Positions 1-7,889 of a stretch of DNA of 64,000 nucleotides are shown here, one piece after another. The stretch spans positions 2,108,001 to 2,172,000 of the forward strand of contig NZ_CP093313.1 in assembly GCF_025264625.1 (NCBI RefSeq). The letters run 5' to 3'. The DNA comes from Occallatibacter riparius (GTDB lineage Bacteria; Acidobacteriota; Terriglobia; Terriglobales; Acidobacteriaceae). Position 1 is the first letter of the stretch. The number at the start of each line of letters is the position of its first letter. Both the position numbers and the translations under genes were made by a program. The notes beneath the pieces are model-generated. The model made no database searches, was not told the origin of the DNA, and saw only the letters and a program-made list of their open reading frames with translations.

Positions 1-1287
1 GCGCATATCACTATTCCCAAGGACATGCAGGAGTGGAAGGTCTCTGACGAGCAGCGCTCGAAGGCCAACGTTCCCATGCACAGCGCCGACCTGGCCGCGC
101 CGCTTGCGTTTCGTCCGGCGACGGCGTTGCTGGAGCAGGCAGCCGAAATCATCAACAAGGGCTCCAAGGTCACGGTGTTCGTCGGACGCGGCGCTCTGCA
201 TGCACGCGAAGAAGTGGAACAGCTTGCCGAGTTGGTGGGCGGCCCGGTGGTGAAAGCGCTGCTGGGCAAAGGCGTGCTGCCGGATCAGAGTCCCTACACC
301 ACGGGCGGCATTGGGCTCCTAGGTACAGCGCCCTCGGTCGACGCCATGAATGAGTGCGACACGCTGATCATGATCGGCACCAGCTTTCCGTACATGGAGT
401 TTCTTCCCAAGCCGGGGCAGGCCAAGTGCGTGCAGATCGAACTAGACCCCACGCGCGTGGGACTGCGCCATCCTGTCGATGTGGCGCTTACTGGAGACTC
501 AAAGACGATCCTGCAGGCGCTGCTCCCGATGCTGAAGAAGAAGGACGGCAAGTTCCTCAAGAAGGCGCAGGAGCGGATGAAGGATTGGAACGAGCTGCTC
601 ACCGACCGCGGCACGCGCACGGACATGCCGATGAAGCCGCAGGTCGTGACGCATACGCTAAGCCGCCTGCTGAATGACGATGCAATTGTCAGCGCCGATA
701 GCGGCACCATCGCCACGTGGACCGCGCGTTACGTGCAGATGCGCGGCAATATGCAGTTCTCGCTCTCGGGCATGCTGGCCACCATGGCCAACGGGCTGCC
801 CTACAGTATCGGCGCTGCGGCGGCCTATCCCGGCCGGCAGGTCGTGTGCGTGGTGGGCGATGGCGGGCTGTCGATGCTGATGGCCGAGATCGCCACGCTG
901 GTGAAATACAACCTCAATGTGACGGTGATTGTTGTGAAGAATAACGTGCTCGGCCAAATCAAGTGGGAGCAAATTGTTTTGGAGGGCAATCCCGAGTTCG
1001 GCGTGGAATTGCACCCGATAGATTTCGCCAAGGTGGCGGAGGCATGCGGCGCGCGCGGCTTCACTCTTGAGCGCGCGGAAGACGCCGAAGCTGTGCTGCG
1101 CGAAGCGCTGGCGCATCCCGGGCCGAGTGTGGTGCAGGCGGTGGTCGATCCTAACGAGCCGCCGATGCCCGGCAAGGTGACAACCGATCAGGCGCTGCAC
1201 TTCGCGAAGGCGCTGCTGCGCGGGCAGAAGGATGCCAGCAAAATCATCAAGACGCTTGCGGAAGATCAGATCCGCGAGGTGGTCTAG
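1..1287 (+). CDS. TPP-dependent pyruvate oxidase/dehydrogenase (quinone)-type enzyme, 5' end missing
   Basis: Reading frame is open from the first base, with sense codons before the first ATG at 25, so the N-terminal PYR domain lies outside the window. The visible 428 residues hold the central nucleotide-binding domain and the C-terminal PP domain with the thiamine-pyrophosphate motif GDGG...VKNN (about residues 285-315 of the visible part). This layout is that of pyruvate oxidase, pyruvate:quinone dehydrogenase and acetolactate synthase. The ending VDPNEPPMPGK matches PoxB-like enzymes better than acetolactate synthase. Expected role: decarboxylation of pyruvate to acetate and CO2 with electrons passed to quinone at the membrane. 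A strong terminator follows, so it ends its own transcript. Exact substrate is not certain from sequence. Confidence 0.85.
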   Translation, partial: AHITIPKDMQEWKVSDEQRSKANVPMHSADLAAPLAFRPATALLEQAAEIINKGSKVTVFVGRGALHAREEVEQLAELVGGPVVKALLGKGVLPDQSPYTTGGIGLLGTAPSVDAMNECDTLIMIGTSFPYMEFLPKPGQAKCVQIELDPTRVGLRHPVDVALTGDSKTILQALLPMLKKKDGKFLKKAQERMKDWNELLTDRGTRTDMPMKPQVVTHTLSRLLNDDAIVSADSGTIATWTARYVQMRGNMQFSLSGMLATMANGLPYSIGAAAAYPGRQVVCVVGDGGLSMLMAEIATLVKYNLNVTVIVVKNNVLGQIKWEQIVLEGNPEFGVELHPIDFAKVAEACGARGFTLERAEDAEAVLREALAHPGPSVVQAVVDPNEPPMPGKVTTDQALHFAKALLRGQKDASKIIKTLAEDQIREVV

Positions 1288-1304
1288 GGCCGCGAGAAAC
1301 TAAC

Positions 1305-1344
1305 CAGGCGCCGGATGGAAGTGCCATCCGGCGCCTGTCATTTT
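1305..1344 (+). terminator. Rho-independent terminator after the pyruvate oxidase gene
   Basis: A perfect 14-bp stem (1305-1318 with 1324-1337) with a 5-nt loop AAGTG is followed by TCATTTTG. It lies 18 bp after the stop codon. Confidence 0.85.
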
Positions 1345-1432
1345 GTGACATGGAATCAAGTCCTTATCTCTTTCCGCGCCGTAATCCAAATCACATCCAC
1401 GCACGGATCGCGGAGCGGCAGTATGCGTTCCG

Positions 1433-1459
1433 TCACATGAGCATGTGATTCTCCTCACA
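1433..1459. promoter_or_regulatory. CRP/FNR-family operator, two overlapping dyads
   Basis: TGTGA-N6-TCACA at 1444-1459 is an exact match to the classical CRP-type palindrome. It overlaps a second dyad TCACAT-GAGC-ATGTGA at 1433-1448, so the ATGTGA arm is shared. Further TCACAT/TGTGACAT half-sites occur nearby at about 1342, 1390 and 1509. The site is 110 bp upstream of the tetraheme cytochrome start, a position suited to activation. Which CRP-family protein binds is unknown. Confidence 0.7.
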
Positions 1460-1568
1460 TACAAGTCATCGTTAAATCAAGCTAATCTTGCTGCGTTCGA
1501 TGATCTGGATCACATTGCGGTAGACGCGAGATGCAGGCGTCAGCGGCTGCCGCTGGAATCAGGACGGG

Positions 1569-2045
1569 ATGAAAGACGCAGCACATCTGTTTCGATTTGC
1601 AGGACTTTTTGTAGTCGCATTCCTGGTGTTCTGGGTGGTCCGCGGCTACGTTGTTCCCAAAAGCTTTGGGCAATATGGGCACTACCGAGCCGCGTCGATC
1701 GGTGAGATCGGAGCGCGGCAGGTTCATTTCGCCGGGCACGAGACTTGTGAGACATGTCACAGTGACGTGCTCGACGTAAAGAAGGCCGGCAAGCACGCAG
1801 GCGTGAACTGCGAGGCGTGCCATGGGCCGCAGGCGCAGCACGCGAATGATCCAAGTTCGGTCACGCCTCCGAAGCCGGACACGGCCGTTTTGTGCGGGCA
1901 CTGTCACGCCGCATCCACCGCCCGTCCCAAATCGTTCCCGCAGGTGAAGATTGACGAGCACTCCAGCGGGATGCCCTGCCAGACATGCCACCAGCCGCAC
2001 AGCCCCGTTATTGGAGCGGCGCCGGCCGCAGGAGGCGCCAAGTGA
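1569..2045 (+). CDS. Membrane-anchored tetraheme c-type cytochrome
   Basis: 158 residues with an N-terminal hydrophobic segment (about residues 8-26) that probably stays as a membrane anchor, then four CXXCH heme sites: CETCH, CEACH, CGHCH and CQTCH. It should carry four covalent hemes on the periplasmic side and relay electrons. The stop codon overlaps the GTG start of the following iron-sulfur gene, and an NrfD quinone-interacting subunit comes next, so the three proteins likely form one membrane complex. This arrangement resembles cytochrome/NrfC/NrfD modules in which electrons move between quinol and periplasmic heme proteins. No catalytic molybdopterin or hydrogenase subunit lies in the operon. 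An ATG preceded by AGGACGGG defines the start. Confidence 0.85.
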   Translation: MKDAAHLFRFAGLFVVAFLVFWVVRGYVVPKSFGQYGHYRAASIGEIGARQVHFAGHETCETCHSDVLDVKKAGKHAGVNCEACHGPQAQHANDPSSVTPPKPDTAVLCGHCHAASTARPKSFPQVKIDEHSSGMPCQTCHQPHSPVIGAAPAAGGAK

Positions 2046-2773
2046 ATCTGTCCCGCCGACAAATACTCGTTCTGCTTCCCACTGCCGCCATCGCTTGGAA
2101 GTTCGTGAAGGCCGGCACGCCTGAAGAGGCGCCCAACTACAAGATGTCCGACCACTGGTGGGGCATGCTCATCGATATCCCGAAGTGCATTGGGTGCGGC
2201 AACTGCGTGCGCGCCTGCCAGGCGGAGAACGATGTGCCCGATGGCTTCTTCCGTACCTGGGTGGAGCGCTACCACGTCACCGATACGGACATGACGAACC
2301 CCGAGGTGATTTCGCCGGACGGCGGCAAGGAAGGCTTCCCTGCTGCGACCGACGATGCGGGCAAATACTTCTTTGTACCGAAGCTTTGTAACCACTGCGC
2401 TGACTCGCCATGCACGCAGGTGTGCCCGGTGGGCGCAACGTTCGTGAGCCCGGATGGCGTGGTGCTGGTCGATCCCAAGTACTGCCTGGGATGCGCGTAT
2501 TGCGTGCAGGCTTGCCCGTATGGATGCCGGTATATCCATCCGGAGAAGAAGACGGCAGACAAGTGCACGCTCTGCTATCACCGCATCACGAAGGGGCTGA
2601 CCACCGCGTGCTGCGAGAGCTGCCCGACGGGCGCACGCCAGCTGGTTGACCTGAAGAACCCGAACGATCCCATCCACGCATTCCTGAAGACGCACAGCGT
2701 TCACGTGCTCAAGCCGCAGATGGCGACAGGCGCGAAGGTCTACTACAACGAGCTGGACGGATCGGTGAGATAA
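2042..2773 (+). CDS. Tat-exported ferredoxin subunit with four [4Fe-4S] clusters (NrfC/DmsB/HybA type)
   Basis: The start chosen is GTG at 2042, which overlaps the cytochrome stop by four bases and places LSRRQILVLL at the N terminus, a twin-arginine signal. An upstream in-frame ATG at 1985 would bury that signal. Four cysteine groups follow: CIGCGNCVRAC, CNHCADSPCTQVCP, CLGCAYCVQACP and CTLCYH...CCESCP, the classic four-cluster pattern of NrfC, PhsB and HybA proteins. It should sit outside the membrane beside the NrfD subunit and move electrons between that and the tetraheme cytochrome. Length (243 residues) is normal for the family. The gap to the next gene is filled by an inverted array of 7-nt repeats. 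Confidence 0.88.
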   Translation: MNLSRRQILVLLPTAAIAWKFVKAGTPEEAPNYKMSDHWWGMLIDIPKCIGCGNCVRACQAENDVPDGFFRTWVERYHVTDTDMTNPEVISPDGGKEGFPAATDDAGKYFFVPKLCNHCADSPCTQVCPVGATFVSPDGVVLVDPKYCLGCAYCVQACPYGCRYIHPEKKTADKCTLCYHRITKGLTTACCESCPTGARQLVDLKNPNDPIHAFLKTHSVHVLKPQMATGAKVYYNELDGSVR

Positions 2774-2775
2774 GG

Positions 2776-2851
2776 CAGTGTTCAGTGACCAGTGGTCAGT
2801 GTTCAGAAATAAGAAAAAACTGACAACTGATCACTGACGACTGACAACTGG
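2776..2851 (+). repeat. Degenerate 7-nt repeat array in two inverted arms
   Basis: The left arm (2776-2806) reads as units CAGTGTT, CAGTGAC, CAGTGGT, CAGTGTT, then CAG. After an A-rich loop (2807-2817) the right arm (2818-2851) carries units ACTGACA, ACTGATC, ACTGACG, ACTGACA, the same family on the other strand. The two arms can fold into a long imperfect hairpin, and the ribosome-binding site of the nrfD-like gene lies at its right edge. Confidence 0.85.
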
Positions 2852-2859
2852 AGTTATTT

Positions 2860-4062
2860 ATGCACGGTGTTGAAGGCTTCATGTATCCGAACGAGATCGA
2901 GCTCCAGTGGAGCGTGCTCATCGTTCTCTATCCATTTATTACGGGGCTGGTGGCGGGCGCATTCATTCTCGCCTCGCTGGAGCGGATCTTCCGCGTGGAG
3001 GCGGTGAAGCCGACATATCGCCTGGCGCTGCTGACCGCGTTGTCGTTTCTGATCGTCGCGCCGCTGCCGCTGCAACTGCACCTTGGGCATCCTGAGCGCT
3101 CGCCGGAGATGTACTTCACCCCGCACAGCACCTCGGCGATGGCCATGTTCGGCTATGTGTATCTGTGGTACCTGATGGCCGTGCTGGTGTTCGAGATCTG
3201 GCTCGATTACCGCCGCGAGATCGTGCTTCATGCGCAATCGTCAAAGGGCCTGCTGAAGCTCGTCTATAAGGTGATGACGCTAGGCTCCCGCAACATCAGC
3301 CCGCGCTCGCTGCATATCGATGAGCGCGTGGGCTGGGTAGTGACTCTGATCGGTATTCCTTCGGCGTTCATGCTGCACGGCTATGTGGGATTCATTTTTG
3401 GATCGATCAAGGCGAATCCGTGGTGGTCGTCGCCACTGATGCCGGTGGTGTTCATCTTCTCGGCGATGGTGTCGGGCATTGCGTGCGTGATGCTGCTCTA
3501 CATGGCGACAACGAAGCTGCGCGGCAAGCAGATTGACATGCGCTGCGTCGACACGATCGCGATGTATCTCTTCTACACCTTTATCATCGACTTCAGCCTG
3601 GAGATGCTCGATCTGATTCATCGCATTTATGAGGCCGACGAATCGTTCCGCAGTCTCAACTTCCTGGTGCACACCCGGCTGTATTTCTCGCATATTGTTG
3701 TCCAGATCATGCTGGGCACGCTGGTGCCGTTGATCCTGCTGGGCATCACGCAGGTCACGCACCTGCATGAGGTCGCGCGCAAGCGCATGTACGTGACAGC
3801 CGGTGTGCTCACGCTGATCGGAATCTTCGCGATGCGCTGGAACGTGGTTATCGGCGGACAGCTCTTCTCGAAGAGCTTCCTGGGCTATACGACCTACAAG
3901 ATGGGCATGGTCACGCGCGAAGGTCTGCTGCCTGCCGTGGCGTTTGCCATTCTGCCGCTGGGAATCCTGTGGGTGTTGATCAAGCTGCTGCCGCCGTGGC
4001 CAGAAGAGCATCTCTCTCTTCCGACCGAGCAGAAGCCAACCGTCGCGGTCGCCGGAGACTGA
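2860..4062 (+). CDS. NrfD/PsrC-family quinone-interacting membrane subunit
   Basis: 400 residues with about ten hydrophobic segments and the family opening EIELQWSVLIVLYPFITGLVAG, typical of NrfD, HybB and PsrC proteins (the quoted stretch spans residues about 12-33; only its key positions matter: Q/W then the YPF-TGL-AG helix). The protein should exchange electrons and protons with the quinone pool and pass electrons to the adjacent four-cluster ferredoxin. It has a ribosome-binding site GGAG six bases before ATG. The next gene starts 22 bp on, suggesting co-transcription. No catalytic subunit is encoded nearby, so the terminal partner of this module remains unknown. Confidence 0.87.
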   Translation: MHGVEGFMYPNEIELQWSVLIVLYPFITGLVAGAFILASLERIFRVEAVKPTYRLALLTALSFLIVAPLPLQLHLGHPERSPEMYFTPHSTSAMAMFGYVYLWYLMAVLVFEIWLDYRREIVLHAQSSKGLLKLVYKVMTLGSRNISPRSLHIDERVGWVVTLIGIPSAFMLHGYVGFIFGSIKANPWWSSPLMPVVFIFSAMVSGIACVMLLYMATTKLRGKQIDMRCVDTIAMYLFYTFIIDFSLEMLDLIHRIYEADESFRSLNFLVHTRLYFSHIVVQIMLGTLVPLILLGITQVTHLHEVARKRMYVTAGVLTLIGIFAMRWNVVIGGQLFSKSFLGYTTYKMGMVTREGLLPAVAFAILPLGILWVLIKLLPPWPEEHLSLPTEQKPTVAVAGD

Positions 4063-4084
4063 CTTCGAACCGGAGGGCACGGAC

Positions 4085-5806
4085 ATGGGGGCGAATTCGA
4101 CGATGACACCTCCCGAAGTGCTGGAACAGCTCTCCGGCCGCGTTGAGGACCTGGAGCGGCGAGTGGCGCAATTGGAGCAGCGCTCGCTCGCGGCACCCGA
4201 TACGATCGCAACTGAGACAAAGCTGCAGCACCTGCCTGCCCCTGCGACATCAGAATCCTGGCAGATGGGCCCGGCGCTCACCGCAGTCGGTATCTCGTTG
4301 CTCGGCATCGCGGGCGCATACGTGCTTCGTGCATTGGCCGGGGGCGCGGTCCTGCCGAGATTGATTCTCGGATTGACGGGCGCGGCGTACGGCATCGGCT
4401 GGGCCGTGGCCGCTACTCGAGTGTCCAGGAAATTTTCAGGCGGGCTGTATGCGGCGACGTCCGTGCTCATCCTTGCGCCGATGCTCTGGGAGATGTGCCT
4501 GCGCTTCCAGGCAATGAGCCCGCTGCTGGCAGCGGGCGTCCTAGCCATATATCTCGCGACGGTGCTGATTGCCGGACGCAATTCTTACAAGGGGCCGGCA
4601 TTCTCGCCGCTCTTCGCCGGATCGGCGGCAACAGCGCTCGCGCTCTGCATCGGTACGCGGAGCATGCTGCCATTCATCGCGATTCTGCTGGCGATGACGT
4701 TGTTCGTGGAAGTGCAGCGGATCCGATCCGGCGCGCTTGCTGTTGCGCCGTTCGTTCTGTTGGCCATGGATGCCGCAATCTTCGCGCTCCTCGTCATCTA
4801 CCGTATGCCTGCGGCAGGAAGGCTGGAGTACCCGGTGCTCAGCCCTGCGGCCGTTCTGGCTGCGCCATTGCTGCTCCTGCTGATGGAAGCAACGGCGACG
4901 GCAGTGCACACCTGCTATCAGCGCCAGCGAATGGGCATATTCGACGCGTTTCAATTGATGGCCGTGTTTGGGATGTTCGCCGCGGGAGTCTTCTGGATGG
5001 TCGCGGAGCTGGCCCCGTCGGCTATTGGCAGTCTCTGCCTTGTGCTCTGCGGCGCCTGCTACTGGGCCGCCTTCGACCCGTTCCATTGCACAGCCGAACC
5101 CAGAAACTTCCGCCTGTTCGCGACGTGGGCGGTTGTACTCCTGGCCTGCGGACTCTACCTGCTGGAACCGCCGTCGTGGGTGGCCGCTACGTGTGCCGTC
5201 GCTGCGCTCGGCACAATCCTCGCTGCTCCGCGCCTGCATTCCACCACGCTTGAAGCTCACTCGATTGTCTATCTTGCGCTCGCCGCCTTTGCCTGCGGGC
5301 TTCCGGCGTATGCGTGGCACGTCATAATCGCCGATATCCCCGTGCATCTGGGGTGGCCGATCGCGCTGTTCGCTGCAGTGGCGCTCGCGGGCTACGCGCT
5401 CTGCCACGAACAGCAGTCCGAAGACTCCGCGCACCGAGCCATTCATCTCGTTCTGGCGCTGTTAGCCACGTTTGCTGCGTGCGCACTACTCACGCACGGA
5501 TTGCTGGCCGTAACCGGCCTGGCGGTTCACCCCGAACCGTTCCACATCGCGCTGCTGCGGACCGTCGCGGTCTGCGCAGTTGCGCTGACCCTCGCCCTCG
5601 GCGGAGTTCGCCTGCAGCGCATAACCATGAGCCGGGTGGCCTATGTGCTGCTTGCATTCGTGGTGCTGAAGCTCGTGTTTGAAGATTTGCGGCATGGGCA
5701 CCTTGCGTTCCTCGCCGCGTCGATCGGGATTGTCGCCGTAACGTTGATTGCGGTGCCGCGGATTGCGAACAGGCAATCAAGTGGTCAAGTGATCAGGCGG
5801 GCTTAA
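4085..5806 (+). CDS. Large multispan membrane protein with N-terminal coiled coil (DUF2339-like)
   Basis: 573 residues. The first 45 form a heptad-rich helix (EVLEQLSGRVEDLERRVAQ), then a polar linker, then at least 14 closely packed hydrophobic segments up to the C terminus. This architecture, a short coiled coil followed by many transmembrane helices, matches the loosely defined DUF2339 membrane proteins; I see no catalytic motif. It follows the nrfD-like gene by 22 bp on the same strand, so it may be expressed with the electron-transfer operon, but nothing in its sequence ties it to redox work. A hairpin overlapping its stop codon probably ends the transcript. Confidence 0.6.
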   Translation: MGANSTMTPPEVLEQLSGRVEDLERRVAQLEQRSLAAPDTIATETKLQHLPAPATSESWQMGPALTAVGISLLGIAGAYVLRALAGGAVLPRLILGLTGAAYGIGWAVAATRVSRKFSGGLYAATSVLILAPMLWEMCLRFQAMSPLLAAGVLAIYLATVLIAGRNSYKGPAFSPLFAGSAATALALCIGTRSMLPFIAILLAMTLFVEVQRIRSGALAVAPFVLLAMDAAIFALLVIYRMPAAGRLEYPVLSPAAVLAAPLLLLLMEATATAVHTCYQRQRMGIFDAFQLMAVFGMFAAGVFWMVAELAPSAIGSLCLVLCGACYWAAFDPFHCTAEPRNFRLFATWAVVLLACGLYLLEPPSWVAATCAVAALGTILAAPRLHSTTLEAHSIVYLALAAFACGLPAYAWHVIIADIPVHLGWPIALFAAVALAGYALCHEQQSEDSAHRAIHLVLALLATFAACALLTHGLLAVTGLAVHPEPFHIALLRTVAVCAVALTLALGGVRLQRITMSRVAYVLLAFVVLKLVFEDLRHGHLAFLAASIGIVAVTLIAVPRIANRQSSGQVIRRA

Positions 5807-5826
5807 GCGCCTGGTCACCTGATCAC
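5789..5826 (+). terminator. Hairpin at the end of the membrane-protein gene
   Basis: AGGCG (5795-5799) pairs with CGCCT (5808-5812), and GTGATC (5789-5794) pairs with GATCAC (5821-5826), so the stop codon lies in the loop. There is no U-run on either side, so it may work as a weak or factor-dependent end for the two convergent genes. Confidence 0.4.
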
Positions 5827-5834
5827 GTATCGTG

Positions 5835-6197
5835 TTACTCCGACCACACCGCCAGCACATTTCCCAGGCCATCGGAGAAGTGGAAGCGTCGTCCTCCGGG
5901 GAATTCGAACGTGGGCACTGTGATGGAGCCGCCGGCCGCGACAATCGCTGTTTCTGTTTCTTTGAGATCGCTCGAATAGAGAACGATCAGGGGCGCGCCG
6001 CCTTCCCGATCGCCTTCGTTCGCCTGCCGGAAGCCGCCGTCGATGCCGGCGCTGTCCTTGTCGAAGCTAACGTATTCCGGCCCATAATCGGTGAACTTCC
6101 AGCCGAAGACGCCGCCGTAAAACTCCTTGGCTTTCGCCACATCGGTCGCGGAAAACTCAATGTAATTGATGGTGTGATGCTGCACAGGATGCCCCAT
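5835..6197 (-). CDS. VOC-family (glyoxalase/bleomycin-resistance fold) protein
   Basis: 120 residues with the family pattern: an N-terminal beta strand HTINYIEFSATDVAKAKEFY, the segment FGWKF typical of single-domain VOC proteins, and a C-terminal strand ending in DGLGNVLAVWSE. The conserved H near the N terminus and E near the C terminus are the usual metal-ligand positions. These proteins often act as small dioxygenase- or lyase-like enzymes or drug-binding proteins; the substrate cannot be told here. Ribosome-binding site AAGGAG lies 8 bases before ATG. It is transcribed toward the membrane-protein gene and stands alone. Confidence 0.82.
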   Translation of the reverse strand: MGHPVQHHTINYIEFSATDVAKAKEFYGGVFGWKFTDYGPEYVSFDKDSAGIDGGFRQANEGDREGGAPLIVLYSSDLKETETAIVAAGGSITVPTFEFPGGRRFHFSDGLGNVLAVWSE

Positions 6198-6587
6198 GGC
6201 TGTTCTCCTTCGTGGTTAGTGCGTGGAATCGTTGAAAGGCGGGCTGCCTAACGGCGCGGCGCAGGCACACCTTTCCCGGTGCGCTCTCGATACGCCTCCA
6301 TCCACGAAGCCTCAAGAGCGGGGCATCGCAGATAGACCACCTGCGGTCGGCCAACTGCCCTGCGGATCACTGCCCGTGAGGACCGGTCGCGCCAAGCCGG
6401 TGGTGCCGAGGTACGGGTTCAACGTAGCACCGGCGATGGGGCAGCGCAATTGCAATGTTGTCAATGCAATGTGAAAGCCTCCGCTGCGAATTGAGCATGC
6501 ATCTAATCGCCTCGTAGTCCGGAGTGAGAGATTGACGATGAACCAGGTGATCTGCCCGCAATCGAATGCGGCACCGGGAGGACAGCG
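6198..6587. other. Gene-free spacer with a TGCAATGT direct repeat
   Basis: No convincing gene in 390 bp between divergent genes. It holds TGCAATGT twice (6451-6458 and 6465-6472, 14 bases start to start) which also makes an ATTGCA-N10-TGCAAT dyad. This could be an operator for either neighbour. Confidence 0.4.
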
Positions 6588-7889
6588 ATGCTGATGCTGC
6601 TGGCAATTTCGCTGCCGACTCCTTGGGTGGTGCTGGGCGGCATTGCATTCGTACTGATGGCTTTGTATCTGCTGGGCGGCATTCTCGGTCCGCTGCCCGA
6701 CTATCGGATCACAGGGGCCGAAGAACTGCCCGCCAATGACTCCGAGGAGTTTCTTAATCTTCTGGAATCGCTGGTCGATGCAAAGGTGAACCGTACGGGC
6801 AAGCTCGAGGTGCTGACGAACGGCGACCACTTTTACCCCGCCGTACTCCAGTCGATTCGTAAAGCGGGTCGCAGCGTGAACATTGAGGCCTACATCTTCC
6901 ACAGAGGGGAGATCGGTCGCCAATATGTCGAGGCGCTTGCGGAACGCGCCCGCGCCGGGGTGAAGGTCAACCTCACCATCGACGCGTTTGGCAGCACCGG
7001 AAGCCGGGGAGCGTTTTTGCGGCCGCTGCTCGAGGCCGGCGGCCGAGTGGCCCGCTATAACGGCGTCAAGTGGTACAGGTTGCTCGGTCTCGACAACCGG
7101 ACCCATCGCGAACTCGTTGTGGTGGATGGGAAGGTCGGCTTCATCGGTGGCGCCGGCGTGGCAGACCAGTGGTACAAGCAGACCAAGAAGGATCCGCGGT
7201 GGCGCGACACCCTGGTTCGCGTAGAAGGCGAGGCGGTCGCGAACCTGCAGGCCACATTCGCGGAAAACTGGCTTGACTCCAGGGGCGAGGTTCTGGTGGG
7301 TGAGGATTACTTCCCGCGGATCGAATGTCCAGAGCAAACCACAGCGCTGGTGATTAATAGCACTCGCACAGCAGGCGGATCGACCCGTGCGCGCGTACTG
7401 TTCCAGCTTCTGCTGGCGTCGGCGCGCGAGAGCATCTCGATCACCACGCCTTATTTCCTGCCGGACAAGAGCCTGATGCGCGAGCTTTGCAGTGCCGTGG
7501 AGCGGGGCGTCCATGTCCGTGTGCTCGTTCCGGGTCGCAAGAGCGATCACCTGCTTACTCGCTCGACCAGCCGCGGCGGATACGGGAAGCTGCTCGAAGC
7601 CGGCGCGGAAGTTTATGAGTACCGGCCATCGATGATTCATGCTAAAGTGCTGTGCGTCGACGGACGCTGGGCGGTGGTGGGATCAACCAACTTCGACAAT
7701 CGCTCGTTCGGTATCAACGACGAGGTGAACCTTGCGGTCCGCGACGAGGCGTTTACCAAGCGTCTGCTGGCCGACACAGAGGCGGACCTTCGGCAGGCAC
7801 AGCGTGTCTCATTGCAGGACTGGCGGCACAGGCCAGTTACCGAAAGGGCCACGGAACTGATAGGCTGGGTTTTCGAGCGGCAGCAATGA
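6588..7889 (+). CDS. Phospholipase D-superfamily protein, cardiolipin synthase-like
   Basis: 433 residues: an N-terminal membrane helix (about 8-34) then two PLD domains. The second catalytic motif is canonical, H351-A-K353-x4-D358. The first reads H173-R-E175-x4-D180, so the expected lysine is glutamate. The layout matches bacterial cardiolipin synthases (ClsA/ClsB/ClsC), which join phospholipids at the inner membrane. The E substitution at the first motif occurs in the phosphate-binding site, so the activity may differ from standard cardiolipin synthesis. The stop codon overlaps the ATG of the next gene (ATGA), the same pairing seen for ybhO/ybhP-type operons, where a Cls protein is encoded with an EEP-domain protein. 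Confidence 0.83.
   Translation: MLMLLAISLPTPWVVLGGIAFVLMALYLLGGILGPLPDYRITGAEELPANDSEEFLNLLESLVDAKVNRTGKLEVLTNGDHFYPAVLQSIRKAGRSVNIEAYIFHRGEIGRQYVEALAERARAGVKVNLTIDAFGSTGSRGAFLRPLLEAGGRVARYNGVKWYRLLGLDNRTHRELVVVDGKVGFIGGAGVADQWYKQTKKDPRWRDTLVRVEGEAVANLQATFAENWLDSRGEVLVGEDYFPRIECPEQTTALVINSTRTAGGSTRARVLFQLLLASARESISITTPYFLPDKSLMRELCSAVERGVHVRVLVPGRKSDHLLTRSTSRGGYGKLLEAGAEVYEYRPSMIHAKVLCVDGRWAVVGSTNFDNRSFGINDEVNLAVRDEAFTKRLLADTEADLRQAQRVSLQDWRHRPVTERATELIGWVFERQQ

Noticed and set aside
2276..2568. Opposite-strand ORFs over the iron-sulfur gene
   Set aside because: Shadows of the real gene; the cysteine motifs define the plus-strand frame.
7652..7885. N-terminal extension of the EEP gene to 7652
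   Set aside because: It overlaps the PLD gene by 230 bases and is basic low-complexity; the ATGA overlap at 7886 gives the conserved protein start.
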